64,000 bases of DNA from Apium graveolens (taxonomy: Eukaryota > Streptophyta > Magnoliopsida > Apiales > Apiaceae): assembly GCF_009905375.1 (NCBI RefSeq), contig NC_133647.1, positions 8,817,788 through 8,881,787 on the forward strand, in the 5' to 3' direction. Below, piece after piece: positions 25,912-37,190 of this stretch (the first letter of the stretch is position 1; each line of letters begins with the position of its first letter). The notes below the pieces were generated by a model, which saw only the letters and a list, made by a program, of their open reading frames with translations, had not been told where the DNA came from and made no database searches. Position numbers and translations under genes: made by a program.

Positions 25912-28266
25912 CTAATGATTAGTTTTAAGGACCCAGACTTGCTTGGATCCTTTGGCCTTATTAAGTTTGTTAACATTTGCAGCGGATTTAACATCAGAGT
26001 TTATGTCAACATTTTTCTTATCATAATTTACAGGATCAGACTTTGTATTAGAACTTACACTAGAAGGAACAATGCTAACTTTCTTTAAAGAAGGTTTTAT
26101 TTGATAATAATCATAGTACAAACTATGATATTCCTTACAAGTATAAATGGAATGCCATAAACTACCACAGTGAAAACAAGGATTTTGTGGCTTAAACCTA
26201 ACAGACTGACTCTTAACTCCTGACTTAGAAGGTAAGGAGTTTATATTCTTATTCTTCCTGCAAAAAGAAGCCAGATGGTTAGAATTTCCACAGTTATAGC
26301 ATTTCTTTCTAGGAGCATTAGGAACAGGCATATAATTATTGCTTTTATTCACACCTTCCTTTCTATTCCTATTTTTCCTAGGTGGCTTTACCTTGTTTAC
26401 ATTCTTAATCTCTTTCAGCTTATATTTAAGCTGCTTCTTTGTCATTAAGCTTATGTTAACTTCAGTTGGCTTATCCTATTTTGGTTTGTCAGAAGTTGAC
26501 TCTGCCTTAACTTCTGTCTCAGTATCTTTCATCTTTTCAGAATTAGACTTTACAGTTTTAGCTACAAACTTAACAGGATTTACCTTTGGCTTATTAGTCT
26601 GTTTAACAACAATTGGCTTAATTTGTTCAGTTCCTGTTTCACTTTTATCATCTTCATAACCTAAGCCCTCTTTCCAGTTTCCACTACTTAGTAAATTCTG
26701 AGTTGTTCTGCCAGAGTTAGTCCAAGTCCTGATAATCTCTCTTTCCTTTTCTAACTCAGTTTTTAGAGATTGATTCAATATTAACACTTTATCTCTAACA
26801 TAAAAAGTATCATCTCTTTCTTTCTAAGTTTGATAGAACATAACTAACCCCTTTTCTAAATAGTCATTCATTTTCTTAAAAGCCAGATTTTCAGAAGTTA
26901 ACCTATCACATGTTAAAGTCTGATCTCTATAGCTAATGAACATGGTTTTAAGATAAGATCTCAACTCAGTAATATCATCAGTATGAAAAGCATAAGTTTT
27001 TTGAGGTACCTTTAACTCAGCAGCTTCAGAACTGCTTTCAGCATTTGCCATCAAGGCATAGTTCACCTCATCTTCAGAATCTGAAGTGTCTATCCAGCTT
27101 TTCTTCTTTGTGACAAGTGCCTTGCCTTTATCACCTTTTCCTTTCTTGCAATCAGGAGATATGTGGCCTTTCTCACCATAATTGTAGCATTTAACATTTG
27201 AGTAAGCTCCTCTGTCAGACTTTCCTGCTTTGCCTTCAGATTTTCTGAATCCTTTCTTGTCAGAACTTCCACTTTTCATGGAAAACTTCCTTCCCTTTCT
27301 GAATTTTGTGTAGGCTATCTTTGTGATACCTTTCATAATAAGAGCACACAATTTCATCATCTCTTCATCAACATCCATCTCAGATAGACTTTCAGCTTTT
27401 GAATCCTCATCATCATCAGAACTTGATGACTCAGTATCAGACTTTGTGATGAGAGCCTTTCCTTTGCCTTTCTTTGAGACAACCACTTTGGGAGATTCCT
27501 CCTCAGCCTTAAGAGCAACTGTTCTTGACTTTCTCCCATGTCTCTTGCTTCTTTGATCCATCTCAAGTTCATGAGTCTTGAGCATACCATAAATTTCATC
27601 AAGAGTAGTTTCATCAAGAGCATAGTTATCTCTTATCGTGGTTGCCTTCAAATCCCAACTTTCAGGAAGAGCTAAAAGGAATTTAAGATTAGTATCTTCA
27701 AGATCATATTCCTTATCCACATGTGATAGATCATTCAAGAGTTTGACAAATATGTCATATAGACCAGTTAATGACTCATCAGGTTTTGAGTCAAAGTGCT
27801 CATACTCTTGAGTGAGTATAGTCCTCCTATTCTTCTTAATTGAATCAGTTCCCTGACATCTTATTTCCAAGGCATCCCATATCTCCTTTGCAGTCTTGCA
27901 GTTTATTACCCTGTTTGACATAACATTATCAATGGCACTATGCATCAAATGCCTTACCTTTGCATCCTTGGCAATAGATGAGATATCTTCAGCTGTATAT
28001 TCACTTTTCTCCTTTGGTACAGTCATTGCTGACTGATTTGCAACTACAACAGAGAGCTTGGTTGGCTTATGTGGTCCTTCATTAATTATATCAAGGTATT
28101 CTGGATCTGTAGCTTCCAGAAACATAGTCATCCTCACTTTCCATATGGGATACTCAGAAGGTTTCAGTACGGGAACCCTAATAATCTCATATCGATTATG
28201 GATTTGAGTCTTTGGAGTATCTTTAGTTTTGGTGGGCTTGGTTGGAGTTCGTTCTTCTTCAGACAT
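25912..28266 (-). pseudogene. Element C gag (480-codon open part plus interrupted C-terminal part)
   Basis: ATG at 28266, about 40 bp from the PBS, opens 480 codons to 26824. The N-terminus (YPIWKVRMTMFLEATD, then AKEIWDALEIRCQGT) is a UBN2-type copia gag core, followed by Lys/Ser/Asp-rich segments. The first zinc knuckle reads CYNYGEKGHISPDC, with Tyr in place of the second Cys. Beyond stops at 26824 and 26476 the same frame continues to 25912 with a basic segment and two more knuckles, CYNCGNSNHLASFC (intact) and CFHCGSLWHSIYTC. Gag would form the particle and package RNA. The whole gag-pol (28266-22585) is one frame of about 1,890 codons cut by some nine stops. Confidence 0.88.
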
Positions 28267-28306
28267 GATTGTTTTGGATCTTTACTGTATATGTGTTAAC
28301 AGATCA

Positions 28307-28318
28307 GCTCTGATACCA
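28307..28318 (-). other. Primer-binding site of element C
   Basis: Minus-strand TGGTATCAGAGC (initiator Met tRNA), two bases inside the 5' LTR. Confidence 0.9.
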
Positions 28319-28320
28319 CT

Positions 28321-28904
28321 TGTTAGGTCACACACATTGTAGAAGGGGGTTGAATACAGTGTATAGTACAATCAAATCGAATTAAGAACACAAGTATGAA
28401 ACACAGAATAATCTTATTAATAAAATAGTATTACAATGAAACCGTTCTCTCTCGGTAATGAACAATATCACGAGAGCTGCTAGGGATACAATGAATAATA
28501 TTCTCGATTAAGATAACACTTCTAGTGTAAACCCTATGTTGTGTTTATATAGACACACAGTTACAAGATAATCTTCTAATTGATATCGAATATGATTCTA
28601 TATCCTAAAATATATCAACTAGTTATCTTTTCTTCCAAGTATTTTATTCTCCATAGAATTCTTCTCCATGCATATCTCTTCTTGTTTTAGTCTTGATCTT
28701 CTTTCCTTTCAATCAGCCGCCTTCCTTATCTGAAAGTCTTCTTAAGTCCTGATATTATCTCCTGATATATATCTTCTGATATCTTAAGTTCTGACTTCAG
28801 TATAAGTACTGATTTCCAGTTAAGTCCTGATTTGTCCTGTTAGTCAAGATCTGAAAACTAAACACAAATCATTATTAGACACGACATCACAAATATATCT
28901 AATA
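28321..28904 (-). repeat. Element C 5' LTR
   Basis: 584 bp, near-identical to 16392-16977. A minus-strand TATATAAA at 28551-28544 is the likely TATA box. The outer end is CTAATA instead of CTAACA. Confidence 0.93.
28544..28551 (-). promoter_or_regulatory. TATA box of element C 5' LTR
   Basis: Minus-strand TATATAAA in GTCTATATAAACACA. The same box occurs at the matching place of the 3' LTR near 16620. Confidence 0.6.
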
Positions 28905-28909
28905 ATATA

Positions 28910-28967
28910 TGGTGTGTGTATGTGTTGTGGACCCCAAACTTCTGACCCGGGTTTGGAGGGTGCCACA
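28910..28967 (+). repeat. Element B 5' LTR, segment 3 of 3
   Basis: Last 58 bp of the LTR, GTGTGTATGTGTTGTGG through GGGTTTGGAGGGTGCCACA, matching 60661-60714. It follows C's TSD copy (28905-28909). Confidence 0.9.
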
Positions 28968-28971
28968 GGTT

Positions 28972-28983
28972 TGGTATCAGAGC
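28972..28983 (+). other. Primer-binding site of element B
   Basis: TGGTATCAGAGC, four bases inside the 5' LTR end. Confidence 0.92.
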
Positions 28984-29166
28984 TACATGTTATAAGTCAC
29001 TGACACAAGCCTCGATTGTCGGGAATGGGTAGAGGGTTAGGATTAGAAGTAAGGAATAGAAAGATAGAACGTCGAGAGGTTGAGTGCGACTGAATAATAG
29101 GTGTTAGTATGATTTCCGTTGTGGTTTGAGATTCTTAGTTTGCTATATGATTTTCAGATAGCAGTG

Positions 29167-29682
29167 ATGGCAGATTCCTTTATTCCAGTGCCAGCTGATC
29201 ATTCTGAGCCTTCAGTCGGAGGACCGTCATGTGATCCACATCCTGCTCTTCCACCGGTGTTGGATATACTACCTCCTGTTGTGACGGCGGTACCACTGCG
29301 AGCTATTCCACCTCCTGGTATGAGGCCACCTATCCGAGGACCCCCACCTGCAGATTCTGATTCTACTGGACATTCAGTGGCGGGTTCACCATTTCAGTCT
29401 AATCCACACCATGTTCTTTATTTTCAGTATGAGGCTCTTCTTTTGGAGCGTGAGGTCCTGTTGGCACAGATTCGGGAGTTACAGCATATTGTAAGGACTA
29501 TAGATGTTGATAGGAGTGCGAGGGAGCTTCGAGAGGAGATTCATGTGCCACAGAGGGTTCTTGAGGCTAGACTGCATGGAGCTACATGTAAGTATGCAGG
29601 CCCTGATGCTCTTATGGGATGGGCCAGAGAGGTGATGGAGGATCTTGTGAGGCTTGGTGGACCAGAGTTCCCCTGGAGCTAG
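29167..29682 (+). CDS. Element B pre-gag ORF, unknown function
   Basis: 171 codons from ATG 29167 (MADSFIPV) to TAG 29680-29682, uninterrupted in B although the neighbouring gag and pol are full of stops. The N-terminal half is Pro-rich (repeated PPP and PP) without Cys or His clusters. The C-terminal half is charged and probably helical (YEALLLEREVLLAQIRELQ, then SARELREEI) and ends ALMGWAREVMEDLVRLGGPEF. An upstream in-frame extension lacks an ATG, so 29167 is preferred. A degenerate homologue sits at the same place in element A. I do not recognise a domain. It could be an accessory protein or the detached N-terminus of a Gag-related protein. Confidence 0.65.
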   Translation: MADSFIPVPADHSEPSVGGPSCDPHPALPPVLDILPPVVTAVPLRAIPPPGMRPPIRGPPPADSDSTGHSVAGSPFQSNPHHVLYFQYEALLLEREVLLAQIRELQHIVRTIDVDRSARELREEIHVPQRVLEARLHGATCKYAGPDALMGWAREVMEDLVRLGGPEFPWS

Positions 29683-30148
29683 AGACAGAGATGCAGAGAC
29701 AGAGATGTTGTGCCAGAGTTGTTGTGGTAGTTTCTATATGTACATTAGTGTGTAGTGTGTATCAGCAGACTTTTTGTTTGTATTTATAGACTAGACTTGC
29801 TGAGTAGTGTGTAGGCTTGTTGTACCTTTTGCTTCTGAAACGTTTTCACGCTTGTACTACCAAAACTTTGATATATATATATATATATCAGTACCTTTTC
29901 TTTTCCAGCATTGTCATTTACATTACTGCACCTGCTTTATCTTGCTCTATTCATTGCACCATTTATAAAATCTTGTGATACCATGTACCCTATCCCCTTA
30001 CCTGTTTACATTCTGTAAAGAAGCATGCAATTTACTTAGATCAATTGTTACAAATGTTTTCAAAAAGAGATATTGTTATTTTACAAAAACTTTTCATAAA
30101 AAGGATTTGATTTAAAGGCTAAATAAGTTGTTTGATTCTTTACAGAAA
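29683..30148. other. Element B spacer between pre-gag ORF and gag
   Basis: 466 bp without a gene, collinear with 9079-9541 of element A. It includes a (TA)9 run at 29871-29888 that is not expanded in A. Confidence 0.6.
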
Positions 30149-31300
30149 ATGCCTCCCAGAAGAAATACCCGTTCTACCAAGCAGAATGAAGAAACCAACA
30201 ACAACAACCAAGACAACAGTAACCAGAATGCAAACCCAGGTCCCATAGACCCAACAGTAGTCCAAATTCTTCAGATCTTGGCTCAATAAACAGTTCACCT
30301 GACTCAACAGCAGCAAAGACAGACCAACCCTCAGGTAACTTTTAAGACTTTTCAGGAGGTGAATCCACCAGAATTCAAGGGTTCTTTAGATCCGATTGAA
30401 GCGAGAGTTTGGTTAAAGGAGATAGAGAAGTCATTTTCTTTGGTTAAGGTGAGAGAGGAACAAAAGGTTGAGTTTGCAAGTTTTTATTTGAAGAAGGAAG
30501 CCACCTACTGGTGGGAAACTGTTAAGAGATTGGAAGGTACGGACGTTATTACTTGGGAGATGTTCAAGGAATTGTTTCTAGAGAAATATTTTCCCCATTT
30601 TGTTCAAGATCAAATGGAATTGAAGTTCCTAGAGCTAAAGCAAGGAAATATGTCTATAGCGGACTACGAAATTAAGTTTGAAGAACTGACAAGGTTTGTA
30701 CCGTCGTATGTGAACACTGACAGGAAGAAAGCTAAGAGATTTCAACAAGGTCTAAAGCCATGAATTAGAGGGAAAGTATCCATATTTGAATTGGATACCT
30801 ATGCAGGAGTTGTGCAGAAGGCCATGATTGCAGAGACGGAGAGTGAAATGTACAGAAGGAGAAGGAAAGTAAGAAAAGAAAGTTTGAAGGAAATGAAGGA
30901 AAGTCACAAGCAGGGAAGTTTCCAAATTTCAACCAGAAGAAAGGAAAGTTTCAGCCAGGGAGAAATTTTAATTTAAAGAAGCAAAATACTTGCGACGGAG
31001 TTCAAGGAAAGCGTCCAGCCACTGGGAACCATCCAAATCAACTCAGACTAACGTTACCAGATTGTCAGGTACATGGGAAGAAAGATGGAGGACTTTGTAA
31101 CAAGTTAAATGTGGTTTGTTATAAGTTTAATTAGAAAGAGCACTATTCGAGGGAATGCCGTAACCAACCAGCCAAAGAACCAGTGAATAAGGGCCAGCCT
31201 ACTCGGAATCCAGCAGTTAAAGTTCCAGCAGTTGGATTTACATATTTTAAGTACGGAAAGCCAAGACATATAGCAAGGGATTGCAAGACACCAGCCCCAG
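30149..31300 (+). pseudogene. Element B gag, broken
   Basis: ATG 30149 (MPPRRNTRS), Asn/Gln-rich N-terminus, Retrotrans_gag core from 30359 (NPPEFKGSLDPIEARVWLKE, ATYWWE, FLEKYFPHFVQDQMELKF) and remains of knuckles. Stops include TAA 30287-30289 (CAA in A), TGA 30761-30763 (Trp) and TAG 31132-31134 (Gln). The second knuckle reads CYKFN-stop and the third has lost its first Cys (YFKYGKPRHIARDC), so RNA binding would also be damaged. A frame change lies near 30870-30980. Confidence 0.87.
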
Positions 31301-32443
31301 TTAATAATGTATTGAGAATCATGGGATCCACTACAGTAATGAATGAGACTCCAAAGGACAGAGTTTTTGACACGTTTATGAAGGACGCTATCCAGGATAC
31401 TGATGTTATGGCAGGTACGCTTATTGTGAATTCTTTATGTACCAGAGTGTAAGTAGATTCGGGAGCAACTCAATCGTTTATTTCTCAAGATTTTGTTAAT
31501 AAGTTAAATTATCGAGTTGAATGGTTAAATGAAATAATGACTGTGGAATTAGCAAATCAACAACGTGTATCTGTTAATCAAGTTTGTGTGAACTGTGAGA
31601 TTGAGATTTCTGGTAATAAGTTTTGTGTGGATTTGATACCATTTAAGTTAGGAGAGTTTGACGTTATTTTAGGAATGGACTAGTTATCTAAGTACGATGC
31701 TCAGATAGACTGTCGTAATAAGAAGGGAATTTTGAAGACGCCATATAAGAAAGTAGTAATGTTTAAAGGTTAGAAGCAAGCAAAGAAGTTCTTAACGATG
31801 ATTCAAGCTAAGAAGTTACTGCGACAGGGATGCGAGCATTTCATTGCCTATGTAATTGATCGAATTCAGGAGCCAGCAAACCTTGAAGATATTCCTATAG
31901 TCAATTAGTTTCCAGACGTATTTCCCGATGGATTATCAGGACTTCCTCCAGACAGAGAAATTGAGTTTGCAATCGACTTAGCACCCGGAACAGAACCAGT
32001 ATCGAAGGCCCCATATAGAATAGCGCCCGTTGAAATGAAGGAGTTGGCAAAGCAGTTGCAAAAATTGTTAGAGAATGGAGTAATTAGACCTAGTGTATCC
32101 CCATGGGGTGCACCAGTACTATTTGTTAAGAAGAAAGACGAAAGCATGAGATTATGCATAGACTATCGAGAACTTAATAAGCTTACAATCAAGAATAAAT
32201 ATCCATTACCTTGAATTGATGATTTGTTCAACTAGTTGAAGGGAGCCAAGTATTTCTCTAAGATTGATCTAAGATTGAGATATCACTAATTGAAGATTAA
32301 ACCAGAAGATATACCAAAGACAACTTTCAAAACAAAGTACGGACATTATGAATTCTTATTGATGTCTTTTGGATTAACCAATGCCCTAGCAGCGTTTATG
32401 GACTTGATAAATAGAATTTTCAAGGAGTATTTGGACAAGTTTG
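31301..32443 (+). pseudogene. Element B pol, 5' part: protease and N-terminal RT
   Basis: Protease DSGATQSFISQDF at about 31456, and the second conserved block GEFDVILGMD ending in TAG 31681-31683 in place of Trp. RT starts near 31980 with [22 protein letters not shown], then [15 protein letters not shown] and FKEYLDKFV. It carries stops at 31771-31773, 32212-32214, 32233-32235 and 32287-32289, where A has Gln or Arg-type codons. The coding sequence is cut after 32443 by element D and resumes at 54912. GTTTG at 32439-32443 is D's target-site duplication. Confidence 0.87.
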
Positions 32444-32578
32444 TGTTGGATTTCGAACACATAAACGCAACGGAAACATAATTAAAAATGTGAAAAATCA
32501 GAATTTTCGAAACCCACCTTAGGATCCATGCGAAAAACATATATTTAATTCGTAGATCATATTGTTTACCTTAAGAAG
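32444..32578 (-). repeat. Element D 3' LTR, segment 1 of 2
   Basis: First 135 bp on the plus strand, TGTTGGATTTCG through TTACCTTAAGAAG, matching 53363-53497. It ends in AGAAG (32574-32578), the target site of E. Confidence 0.92.
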
Positions 32579-35500
32579 TGTAATAACCCCAATTTTTGGG
32601 TAATTTTTGAAACCCTTATGAATAGTGTTTTTGCTGAATGAGAAAACTTTTCATGACACACTATGTAGGGGTTCTGATATGGATATTCTGAGATTTTATT
32701 AGTACTTTATATGGGATATAAGTGTATGTAAAGATCGTCAGAATCCAAATCCGAACACTTTGATTTTTCCCGGAAATCCACTAGATACGGAAAGAATTGA
32801 GAAAAAGGTAACAGGATAAAAAGGATTTAAATTAAAGGATTATAAGAGAGGATCATAAAAAGGAATATAATGTATTGAGAAAGGATAAGGGAACCTAAAT
32901 AATAAGATCCCGGGTATGGTCCCTCAAACGATAAACGAAAACGAAAGTTAAGCGAACCGTATAACAGATCAGCGGTCATTAGGCAAACAATTAGGAAGTT
33001 AATCAAAGGGATTAGAGAGGATGATGTCACCCAACCAATGAGAAGAGGACAAGGAGGGGATGATGACATCATGAGGATGACACAAGCATGACATAGAAGG
33101 GAAGGAAGTGTGGTTGAATTATAACCACACAAAATCAAGGTTAATTAAGTCATTAACCAAAAACAACACAAAAATCAACCAACCAAGCAAATCATTTCAT
33201 TTTCATCAAACAAAACACAAAAATCTCTTTCTTCCCAAGCTAACTCTCGGCTTCTTTCTTAAAATTTGAAGATCCAAGCTCCACCACTTACTATTTAGCA
33301 AGGTAATTATCTAAGCTTCCCCATGGATAGTTACATACTTCCTATAAGTTTAAGCTTCTAATTCCAAGCCAATCTTTTTCTATAAATCAAGGAAGAAGAT
33401 GGTGAATAGTAACCTTCAAGAAATAACTTTAGTTTTCTTGAATTTTTATGAAAGATTAAGGTTATACAAGCAAGGATCAAGGTTCTTTAGGCATTCAAAG
33501 CTCTTGTGTTGTGTTAAAAAGCTTCAAGGAAGGTATAATCTCTTAACCAAGCTTTGTTATTGAATGTTAAGAGCATAATATGAGTATTTTAGTTCATGAG
33601 AGGCTTGATGGTTGTGTATGTAGAGATTAGTGAGTTTTGGGATGTTGTTGGATTGGTAAATGTTGTTGTTTTGATTAAAAGAACTTAAGTATGATTAAAG
33701 TTAAGCTTAGGCATAAGTATGAATGATTAAATTGAATTGGTTGGGGTTGTTATGATGTGATGAGGATGGATGTTGGTTGTATGTTGGATTTGAGGTTGAT
33801 TTGGAATGGTTTTGAATGGTTTAAAATATTGGAAATCGCGTAAACATAGCCGTCGTAACGTCCGATTTTCTTTGGACTGTTTTTGTGCATAGCATTAGGA
33901 CCCGAGAACCCCTTGCTAGATTATGACCACTGCCATGTTTAGATAGCTCATGTTACGAGCTTCGTTTTGATATATAGTTCGTTCGATTCCGATGCACGGT
34001 TTAGGAGAAACGACCGTTTCAAGTAACGGCGTTTCGCGAACGAAACTTTTCCCCTCGCCTTACTTTGAAACATAGGTTAAAGACCAAAAAGGGTTAACTA
34101 ATGTATGAAACATTTATGGTAAGTGTGTTAGGCAGTTGGTAAGACACTCGCGAAGGAATCGCTTTAAAACTCGTAAAGGTTAAATTATTAAAAATGGTGG
34201 AGCCGAGGGTACCCGAGTGACTTAAGCGAATCAGTGAGCGCAAAACAAGCGTTAGAGTCTAAGTTAGTTAAAGTATAGATTTACAAGTGATTTTGGTTTA
34301 ATTCCAACTTACTTGTTGTTTATAGGTTACCAGACTCGTCCCGAGCCTTTTATCACCCCAAGTCGCTCAGGCAAGTTTTCTACCCGTTATAACTGTTGTT
34401 GTGATGAATATATGTATTTGCATTATCTTGTGATAGATGCATGTTGGTTAATTAGCAAATGTTGCAATATATTGAAGCATGCTACTATGGTATATATATA
34501 TGCATGCCTGTTTCGTATTCTTTCCATATATATCTGTTGATTCAGTTGATAATACCCATGCTATAGGATAGCGGTAATTTGCATATACCCTTAGTACAGG
34601 GACCCAAAGGTGAAAATATTTTCTAAAACCGGGAGTCGAGGATCCCGAGTAGATTATATATATATATATTTATATATATATATGGTTATAGTTTTCAAAA
34701 CTATTAATCGAATAAGGTTTATTCGATAACTTTATTTTATTTAATGAATATTATTACGAATATTCATTTGAGGGCTTATGACTCCTTTATTTTATTATTG
34801 AATATTATTTCGAATATTCATTCGAGGACTTATGACTCCTTTTATTTTATTATTTGAATATTATTTGAATATTCATTCGAGGGCTTATGACTCTTTTATA
34901 TTATTTATTGAATAATATTTGAATATTCATTCGAGGGCTTATGACTCAGTTTATATTATTTAATGAATATTATTTGAATATTCATTTGAGGATCTATGAC
35001 TCCGATTATTTGCTGAGATATATTCTTTATTTTATTAAAGCATAATGTTTCGATAATCAAACTTATTTTCGATTATTCAAGTAAAGATATTACTTTCGTA
35101 TAAGTATATCTTTGATTAATTGCTATTCATTCAAGTATAAGTTTTCCAACTTCTACCTCAATTATTCTTTATGGGAATATTATTTAAATAATAATATTCA
35201 GATATTTCTTTCATATTGGGACTGATTTATTTTATTAAATCAGCATTACTCCAAATATTCTTAAAAATGTTTTCGAGTCTTCAAAATGAATTTAAAAGGT
35301 AGAGAGGATCCCAAAACTTGTTTCCAAATTCAAGATCTTCCATTTTAAGGGGACTTGAATACTCGCTCAAAAATCTAAGGGATCCGGCTCTGTGGTGTAT
35401 TTTATATTCGCAACAAGGTTGCTGTTTTGATAAATGAATTGATTACTTGCCCAATGTTCGGGAAGTAAGCCCATCTAATTGAGTCGGCATAAGCGACAGG

Positions 35501-36760
35501 CCGGGGTACGGTCTATCATTGTGTAAGTGGCTGGGTGGCAGTCCATCAACGCGTAAGAGGCCGGGTGGCGGTCCAGCACAAGGTCCTTATATGGCCAGGG
35601 TGATGACCGGTGGGGGATTCATCCATCTACTAGTAGAAAAGGTTACTTATTGGTATCTTTGCCTGATCAGCAAGATATCTGGTTTATGCCAAAATTCTTT
35701 TCCTTCCAAATTCATTGGATATTGCAACTCTGTTCATACTTTACATGACAGAGGTTTTCAGGAAATGTATGGGAGATATATATATGAATATATTTATATA
35801 TCGGGACTTAATGAAGTATCTCGTAACTTCATTATTTATAATAATATTCAAAGATTGAATCTATTCAAATCTTGTCTTGTAGTCTCATCTATGTGATGAA
35901 CCTTTGAAACTGATTATAACATGAACGGGGGTAGTTCAAGTAGTATTTGGGAAAGATATAAGTATTTTGGGGTATCTTGTAACTTCATCTTTTAAACTTA
36001 TATCTAGTTAATGATTGTCTTATGAATGACAAAGATTTTCGGAAAAACGTTGAGACAAGGTTAGATATATGAGATCACCTTGCAACGATATTTTTTATAT
36101 ATACAGTTATAAACTGGAACTCTGTGTGTATTATGCATGGAAGAGGACTTCCCATATTTTGAAAAGTATATATGTATATATATATACTGAATATTTTTGT
36201 GACTTCATCGCATTAAGATATCAAACTTGGTTCATTTCTTTTGACCAAGACTTTCATGAGTGCTATGAGAAGGCTCATATATTGTTAATCATTATACATA
36301 TTATTTTGGTGGGCTTGCTGCTCACCCTTGCTTTATTTCTTCATCACACAACAACAGTTAGGAAAGATGGCCAGACTCCAGCAGACCCAGCGCAAGCGCG
36401 TGGGAAGCGTCCCGCGTCTTCCCGTTGATGTTGTAGCTGCTATAGCTGCAGAGGTTGATCTATTGTAGATCAGACCATCTACTTTTGAGAATCAATTATG
36501 TATAATTATAACTTGTGGCAGATAATGGCAATTAACTGTAAATTTATCAAGTAATCATTTTGGGTTGTAATAACTTTTAAATTGTGGATTCAAAGACTTG
36601 TACTTATTTAAATTTCATCTCTGAGATTATAACGGGTTGTGGTGTGTGTTAGTGTGGGGTCACATCATAAGGTTATTTATTATTAATTAAGTGAAGTGAT
36701 ATTGTGGAAAGAAAGACCGTGACGACCCGGATCCCCGACCCCGGATCTGGGGGTGTTACA
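32579..36760 (+). repeat. Element E 5' LTR
   Basis: 4,182 bp with no gene. It contains a five-copy subrepeat (34741-35003), TA runs near 34660-34682 and a GC-rich patch near 36385. An ORF at 36069-36428 is copied in the other LTR and is not supported as a gene. Confidence 0.94.
34741..35003. repeat. Five-copy about 55-bp subrepeat in E 5' LTR
   Basis: Units share GAATATT, then ATATTCATTCGAGG, then CTTATGACTC, each with a small inverted repeat GAATATT/AATATTC. The same array lies at about 44494-44756 in the 3' LTR. Confidence 0.8.
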
Positions 36761-36764
36761 GAAA

Positions 36765-36776
36765 TGGTATCAGAGC
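36765..36776 (+). other. Primer-binding site of element E
   Basis: TGGTATCAGAGC, four bases after the LTR end. Confidence 0.9.
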
Positions 36777-37190
36777 TAAGCGTTATAAACCTCAGAGATG
36801 ATGGGACGTTAAGATAATAAGTTAACTAAGATAATAAGAACTATTGCCAAGTTCATAGTCGGGCTACCTAACGTAGCACTGACAGTTAAAACCCTTATGG
36901 GAACCCTTATAAATATCGTGATAGAAGCGTAGTTCGTTATCGTAGACGGTAGCGGGCTTCCGAACCCTGAGGTTGAGGAGCAACAATGCGATGATGTTTA
37001 TTACTTATTAAAGATCAGATTATGGATCCGATAGAGCGTCCTAACACGGGATCGGATAATGTTCATATTGAGGATATAGCGGTTGAGGATGTTGTCCTAG
37101 AAGGGATAGTGCTGAGGAGGATCCCATGGAGGATCCTGACAAGAATGAATAAAGGACCACTGAGGAATTGATGACCATGGTTAGGTCGAC
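36777..37190 (+). other. Element E leader and possible ORF start
   Basis: Leader after the PBS. A start-like stretch at about 37022 (MDPIERPNTGSDNVHIED) resembles the beginning of a gag-like ORF but breaks off within about 170 bp, where pol-derived sequence begins. No functional gene. Confidence 0.45.

Larger units (their letters stand above)
16392..28904 (-). mobile_element. Element C: SIRE-like Ty1/copia with extra 3' ORF region
   Basis: 12,513-bp reverse copia element with perfect TSD ATATA (16387-16391 and 28905-28909). LTRs of 586 and 584 bp begin TGTTAG and end CTAACA (one end mutated to CTAATA). On the minus strand the order is PBS 28318-28307, gag 28266, protease, integrase, RT, RNase H (end 22585), a 1.5-kb spacer, an extra ORF region 21101-17183, a purine tract and the 3' LTR. 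Copia order (integrase before RT), the large gag with UBN2-type core and a long post-pol region fit the SIRE/Maximus lineage. The LTR of this copy is much shorter than I would expect for that lineage. A sampled LTR stretch differs at about 3%. Confidence 0.93.

Noticed and set aside
36069..36428. 119-codon ORF with a hydrophobic segment, identical at 45820-46179
   Set aside because: It lies inside E's LTRs; identity simply reflects the two LTR copies. The codon content is A+T-driven, with no family resemblance and no conserved context outside the LTR.
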